A stretch of 64,000 nucleotides of DNA, taken from the NCBI RefSeq assembly GCF_019145195.1, contig NZ_JAHSTW010000011.1:248001-312000 (forward strand). Direction: 5' to 3'. This stretch comes from Pseudomonas siliginis. Its GTDB lineage: Bacteria; Pseudomonadota; Gammaproteobacteria; Pseudomonadales; Pseudomonadaceae. Each line of letters begins with the position of its first letter. Position 1 is the first letter of the stretch. Positions 52,079 through 60,741 of the stretch are shown here, one piece after another. The notes beneath the pieces are model-generated. The model had not been told where the DNA came from. It did no database searches and saw only the letters and a program-made list of their open reading frames with translations. A program made the position numbers and the translations under genes.

Positions 52079-54709
52079 TTAGCCGGTATTGCGCAATCCG
52101 GCGGCAATCCCCGCCACAGACACCAGCAGCGCCTGTTCTACCGGGCTGCCCTGCTCGACATCCTGTCGCCGCGAACGCGCCAGCAGTTCCGCCTGCAATA
52201 GATGCAGCGGGTCGAGGTAGGTGTTGCGCAAGCGGATGAATTCGAGGGTGTCCGGGCTGTGCGCCAGCAGCTGCGACTGCCCGGTCAGGCCCAGTACCAC
52301 GGAGCACGCCTGCGACAATAGGTCGCGTAACTGCGCGCCCAATGGCAGCAGATCAGCCTCGACCAAACGTTCGTCGTAGGACTGCGCAATATCCGCATCG
52401 GCCTTGGCCAGAACCATTTCCAGCATATCGATGCGCGTGCGGAAGAACGGCCACTGTTCGCGCATCTGCCCCAGCAACTCACCTTCGCCGCGCTCCAGCG
52501 CCTTGCTCAACGCAGTCTCCCAACCCAGCCAGGCCGGCAACATCAATCGGGTTTGGGTCCAACCGAAGATCCACGGGATCGCCCGCAGGCTTTCGATACC
52601 GCCCGCACGGCGTTTGGCCGGACGACTGCCGAGCGGCAAACGTCCGAGCTCCTGCTCCGGGGTCGACTGACGGAAGTACTCAACGAATTGCGGATTTTCC
52701 CGCACCACCTGACGGTAAGCGCTGACACCGTCCGCCGCCAATTCGTCCATCAGATGGCGCCATTCAGGCGTCGGCGGCGGCGGTGGCAGCAAGGTCGCCT
52801 CGAGCACGGCAGCCAGATACAGATTGAGGTTTTGCTCGGCGATGTCCGGCAGGCCGAATTTGAAACGAATCATTTCGCCCTGTTCGGTAGTACGGAAACG
52901 CCCGGCCACCGAACCCGGTGGTTGCGACAGAATCGCCGCGTGCGCCGGACCGCCGCCACGGCCAACGGTGCCGCCGCGACCGTGGAACAGCAGCAGCTCG
53001 ACTTGCTGCTCACGGCAGATTTCCACCAGTCGTTCCTGCGCTCGATATTGCGCCCATGCCGCAGCGGTGGTGCCGGCATCCTTGGCCGAGTCGGAATAGC
53101 CGATCATCACTTCCTGCGGGCCATGCAAACGCGCGCGATAGCCCGGCAACAACAGCAGACGCTCCATCACCGGCCCGGCGTTGTCGAGGTCGGCGAGGGT
53201 CTCGAACAGCGGCACCACGCGCATCGGCCGCAGTACGCCGGATTCCTTGAGCAGCAGTTGCACCGCGAGCACGTCGGAAGCGGCGCCGGCCATGGAGATC
53301 ACGTAGGAGCCCAGCGACGCAGCGGGCGCGGCGGCGATTTCCTTGCAGGTGTTGAGCACCTCGGCGGTGTCCGCCGATGGTTTGAAATGCGCGGGCAGCA
53401 ACGGACGACGGTTGCTCAGCTCCTCGGTGAGGAAGTTGATGCGCTGTTCTTCGTCCCATTCCTCATAGCGGCCGAGGCCGAGGTAATCGGTGATTTCCGT
53501 CATCGCCGAGCTGTGCCGGGTCGAATCCTGACGCACATCGAGGCGCACCAGAAACAGGCCGAACGTCACCGCCCGACGCAGGCAATCGAGCAACGGGCCG
53601 TCGGCGATGACGCCCATGCCGCACTCGTGCAGCGAGTTGAAACACAACTGCAAAGGCTCAAGCAGATCGCGATTGTCGTGCAGCACATCGGTGGTGGCCG
53701 GGGTCGGCGCGGTCAATGCAGCGTGCGCCCAATTGCGCGTCGCACGCAGACGTTCGCGCAATTGTTTGAGCACCGCGCGATACGGTTCGGCGCTGTCGCC
53801 GGCCTTGGCCTTCAGCGCGTCGCTGGCCTGCTGCATCGACAGCTCGGCAGCAAGGTGATCGACATCGCGCAGGTACAAATCAGCGGCCATCCAGCGCGCC
53901 AGCAACAACACTTCGCGAGTGACGGCGGCGGTGACATTGGGGTTGCCGTCACGGTCGCCGCCCATCCACGAGGCGAAGCGGATCGGCGCGGCTTCCAGCG
54001 GCAAGCGCAGACCCGTCGCGGCGAACAGCGCCTGATCGGCCTTGCGCATATGGTTGGGGATCGCCTGCCACAACGAATGCTCGATCACCGCAAAGCCCCA
54101 TTTGGCTTCATCGACCGGCGTCGGGCGGGTGCGGCGGATTTCTTCGGTGTGCCAGGCTTCGGCGATCAGCCGTTGCAGTTTGCTCTGGATCTGCTCGCGC
54201 TCGGCGCTGGTCAGGTCGCGATGGTCCTGCGCGGCCAGTTGCGCGGCGATCGCGTCGTACTTCTGGATCAACGTGCGTCGCGCCACTTCGGTCGGGTGCG
54301 CGGTCAGCACCAGTTCGATTTCCAGGCGCGCCAGTTGCCGGGCCAGAGATTCGGCGCTGTGCCCTTCGCTGCGCAGGCGCGCGAGCAGTTCCGGCAACAC
54401 CCGCGACTCGAACGGCGCCGGTTGCGACTCCTCGCGGCGATGGATCAGCTGATATTGCTCGGCGATGTTGGCCAGGTTGAGAAACTGATTGAAGGCCCGC
54501 GCGACCGGAAGCAATTCGTCTTCACTCAATTGATTGAGGCTGGCGCTCAGCTCAGCGTCCATCGAGCCGCGCCGGTCGGCCTTGGCGCCTTTGCGAATCT
54601 GCTCGATCTTGTCGAGGAACGCCTCGCCGTACTGGTCTCGAATGGTGTTGCCCAACAGCTCTCCGAGCAGGTGAACATCTTCGCGCAAGCGTGCATCAAT
54701 ATCGGTCAT
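52079..54709 (-). CDS. ppc: Phosphoenolpyruvate carboxylase
   Basis: Anaplerotic enzyme forming oxaloacetate from PEP and bicarbonate. It has 876 residues. The VLTAHPTEVARRT motif with the catalytic His is near 135, GGDRDGNPNVT near 250 and the glycine-rich FHGRGGTVGRGGGP loop near 575; the terminal residues NTG are the conserved PEPC tail. It is a full-length gene upstream of adk. Confidence 0.97.
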   Translation of the reverse strand: MTDIDARLREDVHLLGELLGNTIRDQYGEAFLDKIEQIRKGAKADRRGSMDAELSASLNQLSEDELLPVARAFNQFLNLANIAEQYQLIHRREESQPAPFESRVLPELLARLRSEGHSAESLARQLARLEIELVLTAHPTEVARRTLIQKYDAIAAQLAAQDHRDLTSAEREQIQSKLQRLIAEAWHTEEIRRTRPTPVDEAKWGFAVIEHSLWQAIPNHMRKADQALFAATGLRLPLEAAPIRFASWMGGDRDGNPNVTAAVTREVLLLARWMAADLYLRDVDHLAAELSMQQASDALKAKAGDSAEPYRAVLKQLRERLRATRNWAHAALTAPTPATTDVLHDNRDLLEPLQLCFNSLHECGMGVIADGPLLDCLRRAVTFGLFLVRLDVRQDSTRHSSAMTEITDYLGLGRYEEWDEEQRINFLTEELSNRRPLLPAHFKPSADTAEVLNTCKEIAAAPAASLGSYVISMAGAASDVLAVQLLLKESGVLRPMRVVPLFETLADLDNAGPVMERLLLLPGYRARLHGPQEVMIGYSDSAKDAGTTAAAWAQYRAQERLVEICREQQVELLLFHGRGGTVGRGGGPAHAAILSQPPGSVAGRFRTTEQGEMIRFKFGLPDIAEQNLNLYLAAVLEATLLPPPPPTPEWRHLMDELAADGVSAYRQVVRENPQFVEYFRQSTPEQELGRLPLGSRPAKRRAGGIESLRAIPWIFGWTQTRLMLPAWLGWETALSKALERGEGELLGQMREQWPFFRTRIDMLEMVLAKADADIAQSYDERLVEADLLPLGAQLRDLLSQACSVVLGLTGQSQLLAHSPDTLEFIRLRNTYLDPLHLLQAELLARSRRQDVEQGSPVEQALLVSVAGIAAGLRNTG

Positions 54710-54922
54710 CAGCAGTTCTCCAGCGGTAATCGGGGACAGCGCAGAAACGAATGCTTTGCCAGAGAGTGCCGCTCTGCGCCGCTTCTTACAAGCAGGCGAC
54801 GAATTGACTTTAAACCTTGCCGGCGAAAGCTAGTCTCAACAGTAAGCCGTACGACGGCCCGCCGCCGGCGCTGCCGGACACTCACCCAGGCCTGCCATCA
54901 GCAGGCGCTAAATGAGGTCATC

Positions 54923-55267
54923 ATGAAAATTCGTGAACTCGCCCAGCATTGGGAAGAAAACGCCAAAGGTCGCCTGACCGACACCGGCTACACGATTCAT
55001 CTGGACGTCGAAGCAGCCGCAAGGCTGGCGGCGATTGCCGAAATGTACCCCAAGCGTCACCCCGAGGAACTGCTCGGTGAACTGATCGGCGCCGCGCTTG
55101 AAGAATTCGAAGCGAGCCTGCCGTATGTGAAGGGTTCGACGGTAGTAGCGACGGACGAGGAAGGTGATCCGTTGTATGAAGATGTTGGCCCGACGCCGCG
55201 TTTTCTGGCGTTATCGCGGAGGCATTTGCATGATTTGTCCTCGGCTGAGAACAAGCAAAAGCACTGA
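54923..55267 (+). CDS. Small conserved hypothetical protein
   Basis: 114 residues, from an ATG shortly after AATGAGGTCATC. It starts MKIRELAQHWEENAKG and has YTIHLDVEAAARLAAIAEMY and PKRHPEELLGELIGAALEE helices that resemble a ribbon-helix-helix or pilin-assembly-like pattern. Homologues have been labelled pilin assembly or type 1 pili tip component; nothing in this sequence supports that. No signal peptide. Function unknown. Confidence 0.8.
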   Translation: MKIRELAQHWEENAKGRLTDTGYTIHLDVEAAARLAAIAEMYPKRHPEELLGELIGAALEEFEASLPYVKGSTVVATDEEGDPLYEDVGPTPRFLALSRRHLHDLSSAENKQKH

Positions 55268-55285
55268 TTCCTGACACCGAGAAAA

Positions 55286-55377
55286 ATGTGGGAGCGGGCT
55301 TGCCCGCGATGGCGGCAGTTCAGTCAAAGATGTGCTGAGCACGATGGCCTCATCGCTGGCAAGCCAGCTCCCACAGG
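55286..55377. repeat. Hybrid REPIN between two different REP types
   Basis: The left arm is the GGGAGCGGGCTTGCCCGCGAT type and the right arm is the inverted GGGAGCTGGCTTGCCAGCGAT type, so the two halves belong to different subfamilies. Confidence 0.88.
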
Positions 55378-55502
55378 GTACTGATCATCCCTGATATCAC
55401 CTTAAAACTCACCCGCGCGTACCGCTCCAAAGCCCCAAAGTTCCCGCCCCAGAGCCTTGTCCAAACGGTCAATTAAATTTTTGGCGATAGGCCATCTTTT
55501 CT

Positions 55503-55530
55503 GAACTTTTCAAAAATGCCGCCGGTCGGA
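55503..55530 (+). promoter_or_regulatory. Candidate AlgU (RpoE-type) promoter for the lipoprotein-lptF operon
   Basis: GAACTT (55503-55508) is followed after 17 bases by TCGGA (55526-55530), close to the extracytoplasmic sigma consensus GAACTT-N16/17-TCtgA. Transcription would start near 55537. In P. aeruginosa the lptF locus is known to be AlgU-dependent, which agrees. Confidence 0.65.
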
Positions 55531-55633
55531 ACAGGTAACCACGCCTGGAACGAGCGTTTCAATTCGCGTCTACAAGCGATGCTTTCGGCTCCTCTGCCAG
55601 GATGGATTCAGTTGTATTTTCAGGAGATGCCTA

Positions 55634-56038
55634 ATGGAGTTGAAGACCATGAAAACCCAAACCTCGTTTTCCCACCTGCGCGGTCTGAAACTGGCCGCTC
55701 TGGCCATCGGCACCAGCTTCGTACTGGCCGGTTGCGCCGGTAACCCACCGACCGAGCAGTACGCCGTGACCCAATCGGCTGTGAACAGCGCCGTCAGCGC
55801 TGGCGGTACCGAATTCGCTGCGGTGGAAATGAAGCAGGCTCAGGACAAACTGAAACAAGCTGAAATCGCCATGCACGACAAGAAGTATGACGAGGCCCGT
55901 CGCCTGTCCGAACAGGCTGAATGGGACGCTCGCGTCGCTGAACGCAAGGCTCAGGCCGCCAAGGCCGAACAGGCTGTGAAGGATTCCCAGAAAGGTGTTC
56001 AGGAACTGCGTCAGGAAAGCCAGCGCACTGTGCAGTAA
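55634..56038 (+). CDS. DUF4398 outer-membrane lipoprotein
   Basis: 134 residues. Lipobox LAGC gives lipidated Cys34; AGGAG lies seven bases before the ATG. The mature protein is one long charged helix with DUF4398 features (KQAQDKLKQAEIAMHDKKYDEA). It forms a unit with the lptF-like gene 55 bases downstream, and shares the DUF4398 domain with the N-terminal part of it, as in PAO1 PA3691-PA3692. Confidence 0.87.
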   Translation: MELKTMKTQTSFSHLRGLKLAALAIGTSFVLAGCAGNPPTEQYAVTQSAVNSAVSAGGTEFAAVEMKQAQDKLKQAEIAMHDKKYDEARRLSEQAEWDARVAERKAQAAKAEQAVKDSQKGVQELRQESQRTVQ

Positions 56039-56093
56039 GCGCGCATCCCGACCGCAAAGCTGAAACTCTTACCGATAGAAAGGACGAAAAATT

Positions 56094-56882
56094 ATGCGTA
56101 AGCAACTGATGATTCCCGCTCTTCTGGCCGCAAGCGTTGCACTGGCAGCCTGCTCCACCCCGCCTAACCCGAACCTGGAACAGGCGCGCACCAACTACGC
56201 CGGCCTGCAGGCCAACCCACAGGCGAGCAAAGTCGCGGCACTGGAAACCAAAGACGCCAGCGATTACCTGGACAAGGCCGACAAGGCTTATCTGGACAAA
56301 GAAGATGCAGCCAAGGTTGACCAACTGGCTTACCTGACCAACCAGCGCGTCGAAGTGGCCAAGCAGACCATCGCTCTGCGCACCGCTGAAAACAACCTGA
56401 AAAACGCCGCTGCGCAACGTGCCCAAGCCCGTCTGGATGCCCGTGACCAGCAGATCAAACAGCTGCAGGACAGCCTCAACGCCAAGCAGACCGATCGCGG
56501 CACCCTGGTGACCTTCGGTGACGTGCTGTTCGCCACCAACAAGGCTGATCTGAAATCCAGCGGCCTGGTGAACATCAACAAACTGGCGCAATTCCTCCAG
56601 GAAAACCCGGATCGCAAAGTGATCGTCGAGGGTTACACCGACAGCACCGGCACCGCGAGCTACAACCAGTCGCTGTCCGAGCGCCGCGCGACTTCCGTGC
56701 AGATGGCTCTGATCAAGATGGGCGTCGACCCTTCGCGCATCGTCGCTCAGGGTTATGGCAAGGAATATCCGGTAGCGGATAACGGCAGCGTTTCGGGTCG
56801 TGCGATGAACCGTCGTGTGGAAGTGACCATTTCCAACGACAACCAGCCAGTAGCACCACGTTCTTCGGTGAGCTCGAACTAA
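56094..56882 (+). CDS. lptF: OmpA-family lipoprotein LptF
   Basis: 262 residues. Lipobox LAAC gives Cys20. An N-terminal DUF4398-like helical region (about 25-140) precedes a C-terminal OmpA peptidoglycan-binding domain (about 145-255) with VIVEGYTDSTG and NRRVEV motifs. It likely anchors the outer membrane to the wall. AAGGA precedes the ATG. It lies second in an operon behind the candidate AlgU promoter and is followed by a strong terminator. Confidence 0.9.
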   Translation: MRKQLMIPALLAASVALAACSTPPNPNLEQARTNYAGLQANPQASKVAALETKDASDYLDKADKAYLDKEDAAKVDQLAYLTNQRVEVAKQTIALRTAENNLKNAAAQRAQARLDARDQQIKQLQDSLNAKQTDRGTLVTFGDVLFATNKADLKSSGLVNINKLAQFLQENPDRKVIVEGYTDSTGTASYNQSLSERRATSVQMALIKMGVDPSRIVAQGYGKEYPVADNGSVSGRAMNRRVEVTISNDNQPVAPRSSVSSN

Positions 56883-56900
56883 GCTCCACCCGGTAACGCA

Positions 56901-56935
56901 AAAGCCCCGCCTGACTTGATCAGGCGGGGCTTTTT
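56901..56935 (+). terminator. Terminator after lptF
   Basis: Stem AAAGCCCCGCCTGA / TCAGGCGGGGCTTT with a four-base loop and a T run, 19 bases past the stop. Confidence 0.92.
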
Positions 56936-56955
56936 CATGCGCGACCAGAGATTCC

Positions 56956-57047
56956 TTGTGGGAGCGAGCCTGCTCGCGAAAGCGGAGCGTCATTCACATC
57001 AATGTTGAAGGTGAAACCGTATTCGCGAGCAGGCTCGCTCCCACATT
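56956..57047. repeat. REPIN after lptF
   Basis: Inverted pair of the GGGAGCGAGCCTGCTCGCGAA type in a convergent gap, just past the lptF terminator. Confidence 0.9.
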
Positions 57048-57055
57048 TGATGGGG

Positions 57056-57385
57056 TTACTGCTCAAGTTTCTGCGGGGTCTCCTCACCCATACACCGCAC
57101 GGCTTTCTTCTGCGAATTAACCAGCACCCCGGTCAGGCCTTTCTGTTCGATATCGAACAGCACCAGCACGCCATCAATGCACTGCGCCACTTGCGGCGCG
57201 GGGGTCAGCGAGACTTTGTAGTCCTCGCCCGGTACGGTCTTGAGCATGGTGAATTCGCTGAGCAACAACGCATCCTCCGGCTTGGCAAAGTGCAGGTAGC
57301 CGTAGTACCACAGCGCCCCGACGGTGCCGAGGATGCTGCAGATACCGGTGATGATCAGCGGGATGGCATTACGTTCTTCAGTCAT
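57056..57385 (-). CDS. Small membrane protein coupled to the hydrolase gene
   Basis: 109 residues. One hydrophobic segment (about 8-33) is followed by a soluble periplasmic or cytoplasmic tail with two Cys (about residues 69 and 98). The ATG overlaps the upstream hydrolase stop by four bases. No domain was recognised. Its coupling to a lipoprotein hydrolase suggests an envelope function. Confidence 0.8.
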   Translation of the reverse strand: MTEERNAIPLIITGICSILGTVGALWYYGYLHFAKPEDALLLSEFTMLKTVPGEDYKVSLTPAPQVAQCIDGVLVLFDIEQKGLTGVLVNSQKKAVRCMGEETPQKLEQ

Positions 57386-58287
57386 TGCGGGCTCTCATCT
57401 TCGGAATTCGGGGGCGGAGGATAGTTGGGGATTTCGCCGAGGCGGCGCAGGCCGTCGAAGTGTTCGGGATCATCGAGGTAGCGCAGCATGACCTGACGCC
57501 ATACCGGGTCGCCGAAGGTTTGCACATGACCGCCACGGGTCAGCTGCAACACGCGCGGCGGCGGCGCTGCCTGATACAGGCGAATGCCGTTCGCCATCGG
57601 CACCAGCGGATCATCGATGCTGTGGAAGATCAGCTTGGGCACGCCGGTCAGCTGCGCCATCGAGTTGATCGCGCTGTCTCCGTCCGGCACCAGCCACGAC
57701 AGCGGCACTTGTAATGGCCAGGTCAGCCACGAAGTGCTGAGGGCGAATTGGCCGACGCTGCGATAACTGGCCGGCACGCCATCCAGCACCAGGGCCTTGA
57801 GTTGTTTTTGCCGCTCCGGGTGCTGCGCCAGCCAATGCACCGACATCGCGCCGCCCAGACTCTGTCCGAGCAGCACCAGCGGTTTGCCTTTGACCTCGGG
57901 CGCGTTGTCGAGCCAGGCGAAGGCCGCATCGATATCCTGATAGATCGCCGGTAGGCTCGGCTTGCCTTCTGACAAACCGTAGCCGCGATAGTCGACCAGC
58001 AGCACCTGGTAGCCGTTCTTCGGCAACCACCAGCTCCCGCCCAGATGCATCGGCAGATTGCCGCCGTTGCCGTGCAGATGCAGGACCGTGCCTTTGACCT
58101 CGACGCCAGGTTTGGCCGGCAGCCACCAGGCGTTGAGCTTCAAGCCATCAGCGGTGAGCAGAGTGACGGTGCGGTATTCGAGTTTGGCTTTGTCCGGGGT
58201 GAATATCTGGCCCGGTTCCGGGTAGAACAGCAGCGAACTGCAACCACCGAGGGTCAAGAGCAGGCAAAGGATGCCGAGGATTCTCAT
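57382..58287 (-). CDS. Alpha/beta hydrolase lipoprotein
   Basis: 301 residues from the ATG at 58287. Lipobox LGGC gives Cys16. The alpha/beta fold is seen in the oxyanion motif LHLHGNGGN near 70-78 and the nucleophile elbow LLGQSLGGAMS with Ser143; an acidic residue and a late His (RGGHVQTFGD) complete the likely triad. Resembles the BEM46/YfhR group. Substrate unknown. It is upstream of, and overlaps, the small membrane protein gene. Confidence 0.88.
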   Translation of the reverse strand: MRILGILCLLLTLGGCSSLLFYPEPGQIFTPDKAKLEYRTVTLLTADGLKLNAWWLPAKPGVEVKGTVLHLHGNGGNLPMHLGGSWWLPKNGYQVLLVDYRGYGLSEGKPSLPAIYQDIDAAFAWLDNAPEVKGKPLVLLGQSLGGAMSVHWLAQHPERQKQLKALVLDGVPASYRSVGQFALSTSWLTWPLQVPLSWLVPDGDSAINSMAQLTGVPKLIFHSIDDPLVPMANGIRLYQAAPPPRVLQLTRGGHVQTFGDPVWRQVMLRYLDDPEHFDGLRRLGEIPNYPPPPNSEDESPQ

Positions 58288-58343
58288 CCGGTGAAACCTC
58301 GCAAGAAATGGGCAGACAATCGATTCAGAGAAAAACAAATAAC

Positions 58344-58437
58344 CCTGTGGGAGCTGGCTTGCCAGCGATGGCGGTGGGTCAGCCAACATCAATATTGACT
58401 GACAGAATGCAATCGCTGGCAAGCCAGCTCCCACAGG
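58344..58437. repeat. REPIN before the hydrolase gene
   Basis: Inverted pair of the GGGAGCTGGCTTGCCAGCGAT type, between the stop of the DUF1704 gene and the hydrolase start. Confidence 0.9.
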
Positions 58438-58450
58438 GGATTGTGTTGGG

Positions 58451-59728
58451 TTAGAGGATATTGGAGTAATCCGCCTCAATCCGGTCCAGGCTCAAATGGT
58501 TGAGGAAGTTGGAGAAACACATCCACGCCGACAACGCATTCAAGTCCCGGAACTGGTCCGGCAGATATTTCGGCGGCACCACCAGTCCTTCGTCCACCAG
58601 TTGGCGCAAGGTCCGCATGTCTTCCAGTGTGGTCTTGCCACAGAACAACAACGGAATCTGCTCAAGCTTGCCCTTGCGCACGGCCAACTGAATGTAGTTG
58701 TAAACCATGATGAAGCCCTTGAGATAGGACAAGTCTTTGGTGAATGGCAGACCGGTGGGCGTCGAGCCACGGAACACCCGGCTGGCATTGCCGTAGCTTT
58801 CGGCCATCTCGAAACCTTGCTCGCGGAAAAATTCGTAAATCTGCAAAAAGTCCGCGCCCTCCTCGACCATATGAATCGCACGGGTGCGGTTGGTCAGTTT
58901 GCGCAGGCGACTCGGGTAAGAGGCGAAGGTGATGATTTCCATCAGGATCGCCAGCCCTTCCTGGGTCACCGTTGACGAGGGCGGGCCTTTCGACAGGAAA
59001 GTGCAGATCGGCTGGTTCAAGCCATTGAGCGTAGTGCCGACATGCACCAGACCTTCGTGGACTTCCAGGGCGCGCACGTCGCGGTCGTTGAACAGCGCAT
59101 CCGTGCGAATCTTGATGTAGTCGGCGCCGGCCGCGGCGTCGGCGACGATGCCGTCGGACTCGAACACGCGAATCGTCTCTTCGGCCTCACCGAATACCTT
59201 GTTCAGTCGGGTCTGCAGCAGGTGCACCGCGTCTTTGGCGGTAAGGATTTTCGGCTCGTCCTTCAGATCGCCGCGTCCGTCGATGTTGTTCAGGTAGTCG
59301 GACATCATCAGGCCGAGGTCGGCCAATGTCGGGTCACCGGCGTGAAAGGCATCGGACGCCGCGCCGTACAGCTCTTGCGAGATCAGGCCGAAGTCCTCGG
59401 TGCCGCGCGCCTCGAGCATGCGCACCACCATGCGGTATTCCTTGCACATGCGCCGCATGATCTGCCCGACCGGGTTGAACTGGCCGAGCTGGCGGGTGAT
59501 GTCGCGCTCGATGTTCTGGAATTCCAGTTTGACCTGGCTCGAATCGAACGACAGCGGGCGGTTGAGGTAGTAGTCGCGATCCACCGCCGGCATTTCCTTG
59601 CCTTTGGCCTTGAGGAAGCCCTTGCGCACGTTGTCGTCCCACTTGACCGCATCGAGCACGCGGATCGGCGTCTGCGCCAGCACAATGCGATCGGACAACA
59701 TGCGTATCGTCTGCTGGTAATCGTCCAC
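58451..59728 (-). CDS. DUF1704 'QEGLA motif' protein, putative metallopeptidase
   Basis: 425 residues from a GTG at 59728 with AGGAG six bases upstream; the longer open frame runs into a repeat and is discarded. The family is called flavohemoglobin expression-modulating QEGLA motif protein (TIGR02421). An HEGLVH sequence at 224-229 and QEGLA at 256-260 give a His-Glu-xxx-His plus distant Glu arrangement like the zinc site of MATCAP-type tyrosine carboxypeptidases, which share this DUF. No signal peptide, so probably cytoplasmic. A role in nitric oxide or flavohemoglobin control is suggested only by the family name. Confidence 0.85.
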   Translation of the reverse strand: MDDYQQTIRMLSDRIVLAQTPIRVLDAVKWDDNVRKGFLKAKGKEMPAVDRDYYLNRPLSFDSSQVKLEFQNIERDITRQLGQFNPVGQIMRRMCKEYRMVVRMLEARGTEDFGLISQELYGAASDAFHAGDPTLADLGLMMSDYLNNIDGRGDLKDEPKILTAKDAVHLLQTRLNKVFGEAEETIRVFESDGIVADAAAGADYIKIRTDALFNDRDVRALEVHEGLVHVGTTLNGLNQPICTFLSKGPPSSTVTQEGLAILMEIITFASYPSRLRKLTNRTRAIHMVEEGADFLQIYEFFREQGFEMAESYGNASRVFRGSTPTGLPFTKDLSYLKGFIMVYNYIQLAVRKGKLEQIPLLFCGKTTLEDMRTLRQLVDEGLVVPPKYLPDQFRDLNALSAWMCFSNFLNHLSLDRIEADYSNIL

Positions 59729-59773
59729 CCGAAACTCCTGTAGAAAACGTGACGTGCTGAAACTCAGACTTTT

Positions 59774-59885
59774 GATCGTTCCCACGCTCTGCGTGGGAAT
59801 GTCGCCCGGGACGCTCCGCGTCCCTTTTTGCTGCGTGACGCAGAGCGTCACAGGATGCATTCCCACGCGGAGCGAGGGAACGATC
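59774..59885. repeat. Compound palindromic repeat (GATCGTTCCCACGC type)
   Basis: Outer arms (59774-59801 and 59858-59885) are inverted copies beginning GATCGTTCCCACGC; inside lie two smaller hairpins, GGGACGC-CC-GCGTCCC and TGACGCAGAGCGTCA. A REP half (GGCTCGCTCCCACAG) follows at 59892-59906. Confidence 0.85.
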
Positions 59886-59922
59886 ATCAACGGCTCGCTC
59901 CCACAGGGTGTAGCGTGAAACG

Positions 59923-60639
59923 CTAGACCGACGCCAGCACCAGGTGCATATACCGCGTCAGAATCCCGAGCATGTCCTCTTCGGCCAATGGCTCGGCGTC
60001 GTTGAGCAGGCCCTGATATTCCATCCGGCCGATAATCGCCGTCAACACCTTGGCATCCTGCTGCGGTTCACGCGAGCCCAATACCTGGAACAACTGGCAG
60101 GTGCCCTGCAACAGAATCTGCTGATGCGAGCGCACCAGAATGGCCAGACGCGGATTGAGCAGCGCTTCCTGACGGAACGCCTGTTCGGCCATCAGATGCT
60201 CGCGCCGGTTGATCAATTGCCGGTGCACGTAATCGGCCATCAGCCGCGCAATATCATCGGCCAATTGCGAGCGCGACTCCGGGCTGCCGTCGGCGCTGAC
60301 CACCATTTCGCGCAACAGACCTTCATTATTGATCCACAACTTGGCCATGTACGCCGCGCTGCGTTCAACGTATTGGGCGAAGGTATCGGTGAGCAGGTCA
60401 TCGATGTCCTTGAAGTAATACGTGGTCGCCGACAGCGGCACGCCAGCCTCTGCCGCGACCGCACGATGGCGCACGGCACGCACGCCGTCGCGCACGACAA
60501 TGCGCATCGCGGCGTCGAGAATGTCCTGGCGACGCTGCTCACTGCCCTGTCGGCTGGCCTTGCGGCCCTGGTACTGAACACTTTCAGCGACCGCAGTGGC
60601 GATACCCGCTGCACCTTCTTGAGCTAATGCACCCATCAC
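59923..60639 (-). CDS. TetR-family transcriptional regulator
   Basis: 238 residues. It begins with GTG immediately followed by ATG; GTG is nearer to the AGAGGA site, but the ATG at 60636 is equally possible. A 25-residue extension precedes the HTH, which includes RAVAAEAGVPLSATTYYFKD. The ligand domain is of the large TetR type. Upstream is an AT-rich stretch with TACA-TT-TGTA at 60679-60688. It is next to lysS, as in PAO1 (PA3699). Target unknown; the DUF1704 gene downstream is a candidate. Confidence 0.88.
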   Translation of the reverse strand: MMGALAQEGAAGIATAVAESVQYQGRKASRQGSEQRRQDILDAAMRIVVRDGVRAVRHRAVAAEAGVPLSATTYYFKDIDDLLTDTFAQYVERSAAYMAKLWINNEGLLREMVVSADGSPESRSQLADDIARLMADYVHRQLINRREHLMAEQAFRQEALLNPRLAILVRSHQQILLQGTCQLFQVLGSREPQQDAKVLTAIIGRMEYQGLLNDAEPLAEEDMLGILTRYMHLVLASV

Positions 60640-60678
60640 GACAGCACTTCCTCTACTAATGCCAAATTAACCAATTGA

Positions 60679-60688
60679 TACATTTGTA
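60679..60688. promoter_or_regulatory. Palindrome upstream of the TetR gene
   Basis: TACA-TT-TGTA lies 40 bases upstream of the regulator start within TTGATACATTTGTACC. It could be its autoregulatory operator. Short, so chance is possible. Confidence 0.35.
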
Positions 60689-60701
60689 CCAGACAGGCAA
60701 T

Positions 60702-60729
60702 AAAAAGCCGCCTGTTTTAGGCGGCTTTT
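60702..60729 (-). terminator. Terminator after lysS
   Basis: AAAAAGCCGCCT / AGGCGGCTTTT with a short TTTT loop, 13 bases past the lysS stop, with T runs on both sides, so it may work in both directions. Confidence 0.9.
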
Positions 60730-60741
60730 CAACTGAAACGT

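Larger units (their letters stand above)
55268..55633. other. 366-base intergenic region before the lptF locus
   Basis: It holds the hybrid REPIN and, nearer the gene, the candidate AlgU promoter and a leader of about 100 bases ending in CAGGAG before the lipoprotein ATG. Confidence 0.6.
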
